Translations under genes and position numbers: made by a program
The notes under the pieces: model-generated
What the model was told of the DNA's origin: nothing
The model's database searches: none
Seen by the model: only the letters and a program-made list of their open reading frames with translations
DNA from: Chlorocebus sabaeus
Taxonomy: Eukaryota > Chordata > Mammalia > Primates > Cercopithecidae
Direction: 5' to 3'
DNA: 64,000 nucleotides
Assembly (NCBI RefSeq): GCF_047675955.1
Contig: NC_132916.1
Location: 66,085,481 to 66,149,480, forward strand
Shown here: one piece after another, positions 24,010 to 36,149 of the stretch
How positions within the stretch are numbered: position 1 is the first letter of the stretch
How the letters are laid out: each line of letters begins with the position of its first letter

Positions 24010-27000
24010 GTGAAATGGCTTTCACCAGACCAGTGTTCCCAGCAATGACATCAAGGAAACCTGGACAAAAATGGAAAAACAACAACAACAACAATTAAAT
24101 ATATAAAAGCACTGATGGAACTCACAGAATTTGGTGGGTCAAAATTCAAGATAGGGGATTTATAGAACAGTGAGCTGACATTTTACATCTGCTTCTTCTA
24201 CAAGAATATTTGTTGATTTTTGAGCAAATCTGTTGCTAAGGCCGATGCCAAAGACATAGAGCCAAAATAATTATTGGGCATCCTACATGACTAAATAGGC
24301 AATATTGAAGGTAAGAGCTGCCAACAAAGCCAGAACATGGAGATAAACTAAGATCTCAAGAAGATAGAGGCAAAGAGACTTGGGCCCTGTACTCTGCAGG
24401 TTTTTTTCACTTGAGCTCAGAGAGGCTGAAGGTAAATAATAGTACAAGTACAAATATAACAAAAGTTATATTAATATCAAACACATTATCCTTGAACATA
24501 GAAGTGATGTGGAAGAACAATTCTTAATAGTGATGGTTAATCCACCAGGTAGGTTAAACAATTCTACATTTATACATAAGAACATAACTTCCAAATGGTT
24601 AGATAGACAAATTCATAATCACATTGGGAAATATTATTACACACTACTCAATGAATGAAGAAACACACATATAAGATTAAAAATCATCATATTTATATTA
24701 AACAAATTTTTTGAGATGGAATATCACTCTGTCACACAGACTGGAGTGCAGTGGCATGAACTTGGCTCACTGAAACCTCTGCTTCCAGGGTTCTTGCAAT
24801 TCTCTGCCTCATGCTCCCAAGTAGCTGGATTACAGGTGCCCGCCACCATGCCCAGCTAATTTTTGCATTTTTAGTAAAGACGGGGTTTTACCATCTTGGT
24901 AATGGGCAGCTGATTTTTGTATTTTTAGTAGAGACAGGGTTTTACCATCTTGGCCATGCTGGTCTGCAACTCTTGACCTCATGATCCACCTGTCTCAGCC
25001 TCCCAAATTCCTGGAATTGCAGGCGTAAGCCACCATGCCTGGCCTTAAACAATTTTTTATAAAAGCATAGACCTATAGCAATATTGATCAAAAAAATAAT
25101 AAAAACACAAGTTACAAATAACTGACATGAAAAAGAAAATACCATTAAAGATCCAACAGACACAAAAAGATTATAGAAGTTCTGAACATGTTCATGTTAA
25201 ATTATAAAATTTAATTAAGCAGCTATCTAGAAAAATACAATTTTATGTAATTAACAAAAGAAACACATAAAATCTGAAGTGACATTATGTATTAAAGAAA
25301 TTGTATCTTTCAGCCTTCTCAGAATGTAATCTTAAAAAAACACTTATTTTTGCTGGAGAATGCTTCCATATTTAAAGATAAAGTGACAGTAATCTTAAAT
25401 AAACTACTGAGATTAATTAGAAAAGAAGAAAGGATTTCCCAAGTCGGTAGTTGAAACTGAATACATTTGTTGGTCAAATGTCATAAAATATATTATTAAA
25501 AAAGAGGAAGGCACAGACCAATCTTCTTATAAATGCAAAAATCCTAAACAAATAGCAAATCAAACCCAGCCACTTATAAAAATGAAAATACCAAGTTGTG
25601 TGTATTCCAGGAGTATAAATTTTATTTAAAATATTCTAATTTAATCAATATAACTTTCCATTCAAAAGTAAACTTTAAAAGTCCCATTCCCCTTTTAATA
25701 GCTGCACATAAAAAGGATTTTGTAAAATTCAATGTGAATTCAGTTTAAAACTCTTAGTAATCAGATAACAGAAGGTACTTAAAAAATATTGCAATCCGAC
25801 ATAACTACAGAAAACATATTTCAAACATTATACTTAATAATAAACACTTTAAGCATTTTCTTTGAGATCAAAAATGCAAGAGGATAGTTTCTACGACCAC
25901 TGCCCAGTAACAATGTACTGAAAGTTCTTTTCAGTAAAATAGGGCAATTAAAATAAATGAAATATATGAGTTATAAAGGAAGAAATAATACCAATTTTCA
26001 CACAGATATGGTTGTAAATATAGAAATCCCTAGGAGTTTACAAATATTAAAATAAATAAGTGAATTTAGCACGTTGTTAGGATAATTTACATGTTATTGA
26101 TATAGTGTAAATGAATTAAAGGCAAAAAATTTTGAAATGAATCAATTTATAAAGGTCTTATCAATTATTTAATATGTAGCAATAAATTTAATGATGAATC
26201 AATATCTGGATATCTACACTAAAACTGCAAAATATTATTGAGCTAAATTATATAACCTAAAGCAAAGAAGGAATAAAATGTCCATGGGATTGAATATTTA
26301 ATGGTATTAATATTTCCATTCTTCTTAAATCATTGCAAGCCCAACCAAAATTCAATCACATGCAAAGAAATTGACATTAATCCCTACTCTCGACCCATAC
26401 AGAAAAAAACAATTCTAAATAAATGGTAGATCCATATGTAAAAAGTTAAAACAATAAAGATACTAAACAAACATAAGTGAATCTTATTTTGACTTTGGAG
26501 TAGGCAAATTTGCTAATCAAGGCACTAATCAAGGCACAAATATCAATAACAATGACAAAAAATATAATTTTGACGTATCTACTCCTTTAGAACGTGACGA
26601 GAAGCCATATAAAAAAAGAGAAAATGTTTCCCATATATAATTTTGATAAAGGACTCACATCCAGATTTTTTTTTTTTAAACCCTGCAGAATAATGGGCAA
26701 TTCTATAGAAATTGGGCCAAAGTCTGGAACAAGCTCTTAAAATAAAGGGAAGTACCATATGACCAATGATGTGTAAAGATATCTAATTTCAATTGTAATG
26801 AGGGAAATGTACGTTAAATGACAACTTGGTACTACTAATCACTGTTAATAGCAAAAATTTAAAAGGCAAAGTACCAAGTTTATGCCAGGACATGCCTCAA
26901 GTGAGAAACTCATACACTGCTAATAGACATGTGGGCATGTACACCACTCAAGAAATATTTTGGGCCTTATTCACTAAAGCCGATTTTAAGCATACTCAGC

Positions 27001-27225
27001 AATTCTACTTCAAGATACATACTTAGGATAAAAACATATATGTTTACCAAAGATGTGTAAAAATGTTCATCCTAGCACTATTCCTAAGAGTTCCAACCTG
27101 GGAAAAGTCAAATGTACACCAATAAAGAAACTGTTATACAAATGTGGTATACTGATATATTGGAATACTGTATTGCAATGAGAACATTAAATTTTAGACA
27201 ACTTTTGGAAGAATTGTAGGGGAAG
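24010..27225 (+). mobile_element. L1M-class LINE, ORF2 and 3' portion, decayed
   Basis: Recognisable L1 ORF2 words in order are: 'ggttaatccaccaggtaggtt' (24537), 'gaccaatcttcttataaatgcaaaaatcct' (25518), the 'tatagaaatccctaggag' region (26020), 'aattctaaataaatggtaga' (26411), 'gactttggagtaggcaaatt' (26491), 'ggccttattcactaaagccg' (26963) and 'ctagcactattcctaagagt' (27073). Dense stops mean no coding capacity. The first 400 bp are weaker. An AluS (24707-25044) interrupts it. Divergence fits an old L1M subfamily. Confidence 0.75.
24707..25044 (-). mobile_element. AluS SINE with internal partial duplication
   Basis: A full-length Alu in reverse orientation, with T-rich start 'ttttttgagatgg' and end GCCTGGCC. 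The segment 'cagctaatttttgcatttttagta ... gttttaccatcttgg' (about 24851-24901) is repeated at about 24908-24955 with a few differences and the joint 'taatggg', which makes the Alu about 55 bp longer than normal. It lies inside the L1M. Confidence 0.9.
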
Positions 27226-27229
27226 AAAA

Positions 27230-28340
27230 TAGAGTTTGAATTTGGACATGGTAACATTAATAAATTCGCTACATATCTAAGTAAACTTTAAGGGTCTTTA
27301 GCGAGATTAAGTGTTTCAGGCTGGACTTCAGGAGAAATATTGATAATTAAGACTTAAATTTGGAAGTCAACACTTTTTGTATGGTGTTAGTCATAAGACT
27401 AGACAAAATTAGCTAGAGAATATTATAGAAAGAGAGGATGGCTTAGGATCCAGCTTGGGGCATTCCTAAAATCACATTCAATACGATTAGATGAAATAAA
27501 GGCAAAGAAGCATTAGAAAATATGGTGAATCAAGAAAGAGTGAGGTCCTAAAGCCCTATGAGGGAAGTATTTCAAGAAGAGGTGAGCACTCAAATATTTC
27601 AAATGTATCAGTTAAGTTTCTAGGATGAGGACTGAGAATTAAATATCAAATTTGGCAGTGCAGATAGGTCTTTTGGTGATTTTAACAAAATTCATCTCTG
27701 TTGAGTAGTGGGAATAAAACCTGAGTTGGAGAGAGTGCAAGAGAGAATGAGAGAAAAGGAAGTAAAGAAACTGAGTAAGACAACTCTTTCAATCATTAGC
27801 TATAAACAGAAGCTAAGGGGCTGGGGGCGGTGGCTCACACCTATAATCCCAGCAAATTGGGAGGCCGAGGTGGGTGGATCACCTGAGGTCAGGAATTCGA
27901 GACCAGCCTGGCAAACGTGGTGAAACTCCTTCTCTACCAAAAAAAACAAAAATTAGCTGGGCATCGTGGCGGGTGCCTGTAATCTCAGTTACTCGGGAGG
28001 CTGAGGCAGGAGAATCACTTGAACCCTGGAGGCAGAGGTTGCAGTGAGCTGAGATCATGTCATTGCACTCCAGCCTGGGTGAAAGAGCGAGACTCCATCT
28101 AAAAACAAAACAAAACAAAACAAAAACGGAAGCTAAGAATCAGCGTTGATCTGCACATATATGGCATAATTTATTTTTGTTTTTTAAGACTGGAAAAGTT
28201 TACGGGTGATAGAAATGATCCAGTACACAGGAGCCCTCAGTGATGAAGGGTGCAGAGGAGAATTACAGGAGCAACATCCTTAATTAGATGAGAGGAAATT
28301 GAAAATACATAAGGAAGGTTTGATCTTAGGTAACATCAGA
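27230..28340 (+). repeat. Ancient mammalian repeat, 3' half, split by an AluS
   Basis: 'tttggacatggtaacattaa', 'tttggaagtcaacactttttgtatggt', 'ttggggcattcctaaaatca', 'gaggactgagaattaaatatc' and 'gcagtgcagataggtcttttggtgatttt' follow the same old repeat as 23440-24005. The final part continues after the Alu (28185-28340, 'aggagaattacaggagcaacatcct'). It is non-coding in all frames. Confidence 0.6.
27818..28128 (+). mobile_element. AluS SINE
   Basis: A full-length plus-strand Alu from GGGCTGGGGGCGGTGG to an A-rich (CAAAA)n tail. Perfect GAAGCTAAG copies flank it at 27809-27817 and 28129-28137, a 9-bp target duplication produced by L1-mediated insertion. Open frames of 71-79 codons across it are not genes. 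Confidence 0.95.
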
Positions 28341-30861
28341 GACATTTTAACTTATATGACAGGAAGGAAGCTAAATCCATCCATATATGAGTATGGATTC
28401 AGGAACTGGATATACACCAGGTAGACTATGTAGAAGGCAAAATTAATTCAACATCCTTATTTGATACTCTCATTACCCTTCCTTACCTATATTACATGGA
28501 GAATTTTAAATTGTTAAATATGTAAAATAGTTTAGATCAATCTTTATTACAGTTTATTTTAGCTACATAGATAATTATCCAGTGAGTGGATATGTAGAAA
28601 ATGTACTTCATTTGAAAATTATATTTACCCTTATTAGGCAAAATCTCACAAGGTTTTAGATGGCATTCATTACCAAATTTCTACAATTGCTTATGTATAC
28701 AATTCTCTTTCCCAAGTCAGTTATGTATCTTATTTTTATGGCCTTATTGAAATTGGATTTTGTTAACCCAGCAAAGATAGCATCAGTAAGAGATGCGGTC
28801 CTAGATGTGGGACTTCAGAGAAAATTTTTTATCTCATTCCACCATAGAGTTACATCTTCTGGAAGCAAAGAAGATAAAATAGAAACTTTATCAGCTGGAG
28901 AATAGAGATCATTGGAGGTGAGGAACCTAGCAAATTGTTTGCATATTCCAAGATATCCCCAATGCAGTTGGCTGATAGTGTATTTTAATCAACACCCTAA
29001 CTTTTGCATAACAAATTTTGTTGAGTCATGTACTATGTCAAACTCTGCAATATTTCAGTAACATTTAGAATCAATATCTGATATTTTATTCCTATTACTA
29101 CTATTGCAAGAAGAAATTAGTTATTTTTTAAACCCTGTTTGGAATCCAACTGAAGTTTTATTTTATTATTTGGTGCAATAATTTCAAAATTTGAGTTTAT
29201 TTTTCTTTATGTTATATATTCCAATGTATCCAACACAAAGATTTCTCTCCATGGTTCTGTCATTGCTTATACCCTATAAAAATCAGTGTATGGGAGTAGC
29301 TACCTTTTCCATAGAGATTTTGCCAATGGGAATATAGTCTTAGGGGATTTGAAATAAAGATTATACTGGATATTTTACCACTGCCATACATGGTTTTCAT
29401 ATTACCATTCAGATGGTAGTCTCATCGTGATCTGCTGAATGATTCCACAACCACACTTTTACTCAGGGTCAGCTTCCTGCAAGCCACACTCAGGTACTAA
29501 CTTCTGTATTACTTTATTTATTACTTTAACTTATTTGAATACCATGCACCAGAAAACAATTGTGAATAAAATGAGGGGAAAATTTCCGTGAAGAGGACTT
29601 CTTGGAAAAGTTTTTGGGTTGATGAGAAAATCAAAAAAGAGCTAAAGAATCAACCCTGAGCAAGGAAAAGGAGCGATCTTGGAATTTCAGCAGCAAGAGT
29701 TTGACGTTTATCTCCTTTGTAGATTGTCATGAACTGACTCAACTCTAACAGCCTTCTATACACTCCTTGTGTGCAGTACCACAATTTTCAAATTTCTGGA
29801 AGACAATATGTATTTGACACAGCATCAGCCATATGTTTGTACTTGTAGAAAGCATGTTGTAGAGATAAAATATTACTACCAACTTGGAGAATTTACAGAA
29901 CTCCACCATTGTTCTGTCTCCCTTCTTCATTTCAATTGGTTGTCAGGTCTTATACTATACATTTTAATTATACCATCTAACACCTTTTAATTACATTATC
30001 TCTTCTTATAGTCATGGGATGAGAAGTGTCATCCATCTTTTATCATTTCATCTTCCAGTCAAATTTCCATTGGCTTTCTTGGCACAACGTCTACAACAGT
30101 ATGTATAACATCATGATCTCAAAAACAAACAACACAACCTAAAAATCAAACAAGCAAATGTCTCTTGACCTTGCCTGTGGTGCTTTTCAAAAGACTGGAA
30201 AGTGGAAAAAGGGGACGTTCTGTGCTAAGGGTAAGAAAAAGCAGAGGTAATGAAGTATGAAAGTATGAGGTTTATTAGGAGGAAATATGAATATCAAATT
30301 ATTGGTATTCTACTTAAGACTGTGAAGAACAAAAGTGGATAGACAGAGAAAGAATCACAGAGGAGAGTGCCTCCTGAAATTTTGTAGCAAAAGCTGCATG
30401 GCACCTTAGCCCTTCAAAAAATATATTCAGGTTTGTTATCCATAATAACTAAAGTAGACCAAGAGTTTTCAAAGTTCAGTTCAAAGTCTAGTTCAGTTAG
30501 TAGTTTACTCTGCTTCATAAAATATAGAATTCCCTTCTCATCATCTGCTACTTCAACCCACAATGCCTTTTTAGGGCCAAGAAATGGAGTTATGTAATAA
30601 ACACTGCACAGATTCTGGAACAGGTTCTCTGAAGACAAAAGACTGAGAAAAACTGAAATGTACTATCAGAAAATTGTCAGTCACAGGTATAAATGGATGT
30701 AATGAAACTAGTTATGACTTAGTGGCTACAGATGGCTTATCATGCACTTTTTTAAATGGAAAAATGTCTTTCCTCCAGAACTTTAAAATTTGGAAATATT
30801 CATATACAAATATATTTTATGTAATAATATTAGAAAAGGAAGAACCCATATTCACATATTA
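28341..30861. other. No recognised gene or named repeat
   Basis: AT-rich sequence holding several open frames of 60-81 codons (for example 28660-28905, 29769-29990 and 30414-30638). None has a recognisable domain or neighbouring exon-like structure. Confidence 0.5.
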
Positions 30862-30970
30862 ATTATCATTTTTCTCACAAAGAAATAGAGATAAACTAAG
30901 ACCAGGACATGGTCCCAAGATCACACAGCAATTAAGATTCAGTCCTTATTTACTATTCATTTCATTCTCT
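30862..30970 (+). mobile_element. MIR-like SINE fragment
   Basis: 'attatcatttttctcacaaagaaatagagat', 'ggtcccaagatcacacagcaattaagatt' and 'cagtcctta' follow the MIR core (gatgaggaaactgag ... caaggtcacacagctagtaag). It is short and diverged. Confidence 0.5.
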
Positions 30971-32689
30971 GAAACTGCCATTATATTTGCTTTCAAAGAA
31001 TGTTCCAGAAAAATATAAGTGTAGAAAAAGAATAATATAGACATTAATTTAACTATATAATGTAAACATTTTTTCTTCTTTTTGTATCAGCTGGAAACAG
31101 CCTAGGAGTGTTAATCCTCTTGGTGTTTCTCAACCAGACTCTTTTGCATGATAAAACAATTTTACTCTCATTGGTCTATTCTACCATTCAAGTTAATTTT
31201 CCAACCATCTACATTCTAAGTGTGCACCACAGAGGTTTGACTTTTCTATCCATCTGCTACACCAATACCTTCCAGTCTATGCTAATGATTGAAGGGTATA
31301 AAAAAAGGGCTGTGTGGTCGCTTCAGTTTTGTTTTGTTTTGCAATGCAGACACACTTGGAGCAGCAGGTCAATGAATTCTGGGAACTGCATCTTTTTGAC
31401 ACGTGAGACCTTTGCAGAATGAATCAAAGTTAAATCCCATGAATAAATGCTAGTGTTTAATAATCATTCCGTTTATGGAAGCTTTATTGTGAATTCATAA
31501 AAGCAAGGACAACATTTCCTTGCAAGTCCACAAATCACCATCATAAGCAAGGCAATCGTGAATAAACTGAGTTGGACTGCATAGCCTCTTTGGCAGTTGC
31601 TAGTATTTAAATATGGATGGGAGAAGCAAAGACTAGGAGAAGTTGTCCTGAAGCAAGCAAATGACAGCTCCCACAAATAAAGGGAAAAGTGTTAAAACAA
31701 TAAACAAAAGAGAAACAATTACTTGCTCATTACAAACATGTCATATTGCATTCTTTATTTTGATTGTGGAAAATTAGCCATTGACTACCAGGAACAATTG
31801 ATTTTCCTTCACAGCTGTTTTCTAATTACATCTGAACACTGAAAATTCTAGTGCAGCCATTCAGCTGTACAAAGAGAATTTTCTTTTATTATTTTTGCTA
31901 TTGCTGCAAGCTCTGCCCAGAAGCATGACTATAGTTAGATGATCTGTACTGTATGTATGTGGTGTTTGTATTAAAAGCCATGCTTTTCAGGGATGTTATA
32001 AGAACTCAAATATTTTAAATTACATAGGGCAGAACTTGGTGTACAAGCTGTTTTGCCCAGATGCTATTACGTAGCTTTCTCTTTCTTTTTGCCATCAAAA
32101 CAAGGAAAAAGATAATGAAGATAGCTTAAATCAGTACATCCGTTTCTTCGTCACTGCAGAGTCGTCAATTGGATCTATTTTTGTCATTGTGGTTTCTGAT
32201 GAGTGTTTTGGCACAGTCTTACTGGGAGGGTGGAGGGTGATGGGCAGTTTCCTGTCAGTTAATTCTGCGGGTAAATTCTAAGCAAAGAGCATGGAGATTA
32301 TTAACAGGCAGGATTCCAAGGTTTCAGAGAAGCAATTGAAATTTTTGGATCCTTCTCTTCAAACTCTTTAGAATTTTCCCCCAAATGATTTCAGTTTTAA
32401 AATGAGGCCAGAAATATGAAACTTGCCCTTGGGAGTTTTCTAGGACTTGCGGTTAGTGAGTTCTGGAAAAATAGTTAAGCTACTTCCTTCAGAGTTTAGG
32501 TCTCTGATTAATCCTTACCATAATTTAGGTGAAATCAGCTCAGCAACGTTAACAATTCAGCAAGAATACAGTGAAATCTTAAAATGATTTTTTTCCAATG
32601 AAAAAAAAAACACTGAACATTTCAAGCCTGGCTTATTAAAGCAAAAACTGCGAGGTCTTATTTATTTAGTTATTTAATTATTTTTATTT
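30971..32689. other. Unassigned sequence, possible receptor relic at 31081-31275
   Basis: No repeat is named with confidence. From about 31081 a plus-strand frame reads AGNSLGVLILLVFLN and, 30 codons on, HHRGLTFLSICYTNTFQS. This is faintly like transmembrane segments 1 and 3 of vomeronasal type 1 receptors. The match is weak, the spacing is too short, and there is no support downstream, so I do not call a pseudogene. Near 31338 a TTTTG run is a simple repeat. Confidence 0.3.
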
Positions 32690-32820
32690 ATTTTTATTTT
32701 TGTAGAGAGAGGGTCTCACTATGTTGCCCAGGCTGGTCTACCACTCCAACCTTCAAGTGATCATCCTTCCTCGGCCTCCCACAATTCTGGGATTACACAT
32801 GTGAGCCACCACACCCAGCC
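32690..32820 (-). mobile_element. Alu monomer fragment (FLAM or AluJ type)
   Basis: A single Alu arm in reverse orientation: 'ttttgtagagagagggtctcactatgttgcccaggctgg' through 'gcctcccacaattctgggattaca' to CACACCCAGCC. It is preceded by a T-rich ATTT run (about 32655-32700) that stands for the A tail. No second arm is present. Confidence 0.8.
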
Positions 32821-32839
32821 AGCTCTTTGCTGCCATTTA

Positions 32840-33168
32840 TTAAATATTTGCCTCCTTAGAGCTAACTTTAACCAGGTGTCTGTTCACTGGATGGCAATTT
32901 TTTAAGTCTTTGATCAGAATTCTAACCTCTGTAGTTCCTCTAGTAAGGCAGTGTAACTTGAAGTTTGCCATTTTACTTGGAAGGCTCAAAGATTCCTCAA
33001 TGGCCCATCCTATTTTAGTATTTCTTTTGCCAAGATTAAGATTGAGGTGATGACTGCTTAAGTAAATTAAATTTGGTTTGAGGCTGTCTCCGTACTGCAT
33101 GTATGTACCCCACATAACAAACTACAATCTAAATAAACAAACTGAAAGCCTAATTTAGGAGTATATAT
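32840..33168. other. No recognised feature
   Basis: A 91-codon minus-strand open frame at 32840-33115 has no recognisable motif and lies next to an LTR. I see no other support for a gene. Confidence 0.45.
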
Positions 33169-33445
33169 TGTAACAAATTGCTAGGCCTCAGCCAATCACA
33201 GCAGACTAGCTTCAGTCAATCACAGGCAGCCAATTGATCAGACCATGTCCAAGCAAGTAAAATGCTAAGCTGTAACCAACCAGTTTCTGTACCTCACTTT
33301 CATTTTCTGTCCATATGTACTGCCTACCTACTTTGCAACTGAGATCTCTGAACTTCTCTGCTGGCTCTTGAGAGCTACTGGATTCCCCAAAAATTCTCTG
33401 CTTCATTAAACTCCTTTAAATTTGTGTAAAGATTTCCTTTTAATA
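33169..33445 (+). mobile_element. ERV LTR fragment, family unassigned
   Basis: It starts TGTAACAAATTGCTAGGCC and contains repeated 'ccaatcaca' and 'caatcacag' CCAAT-type motifs, 'ctgtacctcactttcattttctgtccata', and an ATTAAACTCCTTTAAATTT end. This is the order of an LTR with U3, a polyadenylation-like ATTAAA and U5. The length of about 277 bp suggests a short or partly deleted LTR. Confidence 0.6.
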
Positions 33446-34503
33446 TATTTCATCTCATTTTTATTTTTCCAAATTTTGATAACTTTCATTGACTTTCATC
33501 ATAAAAATCAAGTGTAATACAAAATAAAATATAAAAATAAATGTATTGAAATTATATTAATTTTATTCCCTGACATATTTTCTCGATTTATATCATTAAA
33601 AAGATAAAAACTATCAGTATGGAGGTTTGAAACTATAAAACAAATTTTTGAAAGAATGAGGAAAAGCAGCGAGAGCTTTGGGTGTGATGGAGGTATTTGG
33701 TTAATTTAATAGGATTGATTTTTGCTAATTCTGGGATTTTTCTCACATAAACACATAATCCATTAGTAAACCAGATATTTACTAGAAGGGAATGGCAAAT
33801 ATCCACTACTGAATAGATAAGAGTTTAGACATTAAAACTGAAAGCACTGTAAGTATTTTACATTTAAAGAGGTTTAAGACACAGAACTAGTGGCCAACAC
33901 AACTGCTGAGAGGTGGCAAAATGATAGTCAGAAAAGCTGCTTTCAAGATATTTTTAAGTGAAGGAATCTCAAGAAGCCATTAACAATTATTTTGGTTACC
34001 TGCCACACCTAAGAAGCTGATTCTCAGGAAGATCTCCAAAATCAATGGGTAAGAACCCATGTCTGTCATTTGTCAAAGTCCACACATTTATCCTCAGCCA
34101 TGGCATGAGAACAATAGCTTCTGCTCTTCTACAACACCAAGAAATTTTCTCTTACCAGTTAGATACAGCTGAACCTCAATGGCAAGGAAGCTCGTTTCTA
34201 GTCTTTATGTCCTTGTGAAGTAAGAAACAACTTACAAATTTAGAGACGATAATAGAGTAACAATATCTGAAAGAACTACACTTGAATACAATAATTCAAA
34301 ACCTAACAGTAATAAAGTAATATCAATAATGATGTTATTTCATGTACAGCTGTTCAATTTGATAATAACTGAATTGTTCTTATTTAATTTATTTTTCTCC
34401 AAACTTACTCTATATCAAGTATTCAACAATGGCAACAAAAATAAATCAATAAATAATAAACAGGGCAGGTGAAGAATAATATCATGTGATTGATTTGTCT
34501 CTT
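33446..34503. other. No recognised feature
   Basis: AT-rich sequence without a gene or a repeat I can name. Confidence 0.5.
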
Positions 34504-34744
34504 CTTGAGAGCATGTTTGGAAGTTCTAGCAGGGGAGCCCAGCTACTCACATACCCCTGAGTGAAGATGGGTCCTCCTCCATCGGGGATGGTCATTCCTC
34601 TTTTACCGAGCACACAGCTTTGGGAGGCGCGCATATGGAGCAGTGAGGAAGGAAGGGAATACCTGTCTAGCCAGCCAGATCCTCTGCACCAACCCTGGCA
34701 ATCAAAGGGTTGACAGATGTTGCCGTTAGATTGCCCTCATATTC
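34504..34744 (-). pseudogene. RN7SK pseudogene: 7SK RNA pseudogene, 3'-truncated
   Basis: Read on the minus strand, this segment follows the 7SK RNA from its 5' end. Near-identical words include GAGGGCAATCT, GCCAGGGTTG, ATCTGGCTGGCTAG, CTCACTGCTCCATATGCG, GACCATCCCCGAT and TAGCTGGGCTCCCCTGCTAGAAC. 7SK is the RNA polymerase III transcript of about 330 nt that holds P-TEFb inactive in the 7SK snRNP. The copy covers roughly the first 240 nt and stops just after GCTCTCAAG, so the 3' stem-loop and terminator are missing. Stem pairs are broken by several substitutions. I see no poly-A tail or clear target duplication. It should be an inert retrocopy. I am sure of the identity but not of the insertion mechanism. 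Confidence 0.93.
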
Positions 34745-34871
34745 AAATTTTTCTCTTCTTCTTCTTTTACCAAATCAATTACAACAACAACAAAACAAAC
34801 AACTTTAATTTTGAAATGGCATTATGACAAAGTATGAGGAAGGGTTTCTGTATTGTGGATATATATATATA

Positions 34872-35153
34872 TTTTTTTGAGACGGAGTCTTGCTCTGTCA
34901 CCCAGGCTGGAGTGCAGTGGCAGGATCTCAGTTCACTGCAACCTCCATCTCCTGGGTTCAAATGATTCTCCTGCCCCAGTTTCCTGAGTAGCTGGGCTTA
35001 CAGTCGCTCACCGCCACACCCAGCTAATTTTTGTATTTTTAGTAGAGATGGGGTTTCACCATGTTGACCAGGCTAGTCTCGAACTCCTGACCTGGTGATC
35101 CTCCCTCGGCCTCCCAAAGTGCTGGGATTGCAGCATGAGCCACCATGCCCAGC
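34872..35153 (-). mobile_element. AluS SINE
   Basis: A full-length reverse-orientation Alu from 'tttttttgagacggagtcttgc' to CATGCCCAGCC, with a TATATATATA run directly before the T tail. The 60-codon open frame at 34779-34961 is an artefact of the Alu. Confidence 0.95.
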
Positions 35154-35689
35154 CTGTGCTAACACTTTTTGTGAGGAAATCACAGAAAAAGTATCTGTTA
35201 GTTGACAGGCAGTATCCATATTACAGTGTTCAGTTTGAGCATTTCAGTTGTTCTGAAGCTAGGTTACCATGAAAATAAATAAAGTGATACTTGGAATCAG
35301 AGAACACATATGGTCAGCATTTTCCAGATGGCAGATTTATGTCAAATGTATAGACATTATAAGAATAAATATTATGGATCAATATTAAGAAGACTTTCTA
35401 AATATTTAGGTAAATACAACGCACTGTTTCCTGTGCCTGGAAATGAAGTATGATCTTGGCACCTTGGCAAGAAACACACAGAAATATCCTTGTACATTGT
35501 GCTCATAGCACATAATCTGAAAAGTTTTATTCAAATCTTAAATTCTAGTTATGAATAGTTTGTAATAAAGTCTTAGAAGAGTCAAGATTAAAAAAATTAT
35601 TTGCATATGGTTCCCAAAGCCTCTTAGTAATCAGTGGGTGATAAGTTTCTTATAACTTATTTTAATAAAAGGTCTTGAGTACAGAACAT
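35154..35689. other. No recognised feature
   Basis: AT-rich sequence between an AluS and an MLT1 LTR, with no gene or named repeat. Confidence 0.5.
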
Positions 35690-35694
35690 GAGTA

Positions 35695-36149
35695 TATTAT
35701 GGACTAAATATTTATATTCCTTCCCCCAGATTCATATATTGAAGGCCTAACTGCCAATATGACTGTATTTATGTATTTGGGGAAGAGGCCTCTACAGATA
35801 TAATTAAGGTTACATAAGATCATTAAATTGGGACCCTAATCCAATAGAAATAATGTCGTTATAAGAAGTAACACCAGAGAGAAAAATATCTTTCTCCTCT
35901 CTCTCTCTTTCTCTCTCTCTCACTCTCTCTCCAGGAGGGCACAAAGAAAAGATCAAGACAGCATGTTACTAACATAGCAAGGTGGCACCCAATCATCTGC
36001 AACCCAACGGGCAAAGCCTCACCACACACCAACCCTGCTGGAACCTTGCTTTTGGACTTCCAGTTTCAGAATTATGAGAAAATACATTTCTGTGTTTAGG
36101 CCATCGAGTCTATTGTATTTAGTTCTGACAGCTTGAACAGACTAATACA
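35695..36149 (+). mobile_element. MLT1-type MaLR solo LTR
   Basis: The element begins TATTATGGACTAAATATTTA (consensus TGTTATGGGTTGAATTG) and ends AACAGACTAATACA. Perfect GAGTA copies flank it at 35690-35694 and 36150-36154, the 5-bp duplication expected for MaLR elements. A CT-rich simple repeat (35894-35932) has expanded inside. No internal region is attached, so it is a solo LTR. Confidence 0.9.
35894..35932 (+). repeat. (CT)n simple repeat
   Basis: A CT-rich tract with a few TTT and CAC interruptions lies inside the MLT1 LTR. Confidence 0.9.

Noticed and set aside
30414..30638. 74-codon minus-strand frame with protein-like composition
   Set aside because: Balanced composition made it look coding, but I recognise no family, there are no neighbouring exon signals, and the length is within chance for this window.
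33169..33406. 64-codon minus-strand frame near CCAAT-like motifs suggesting a promoter
   Set aside because: The CCAAT-type words belong to an ERV LTR on the plus strand, and the frame is incidental.
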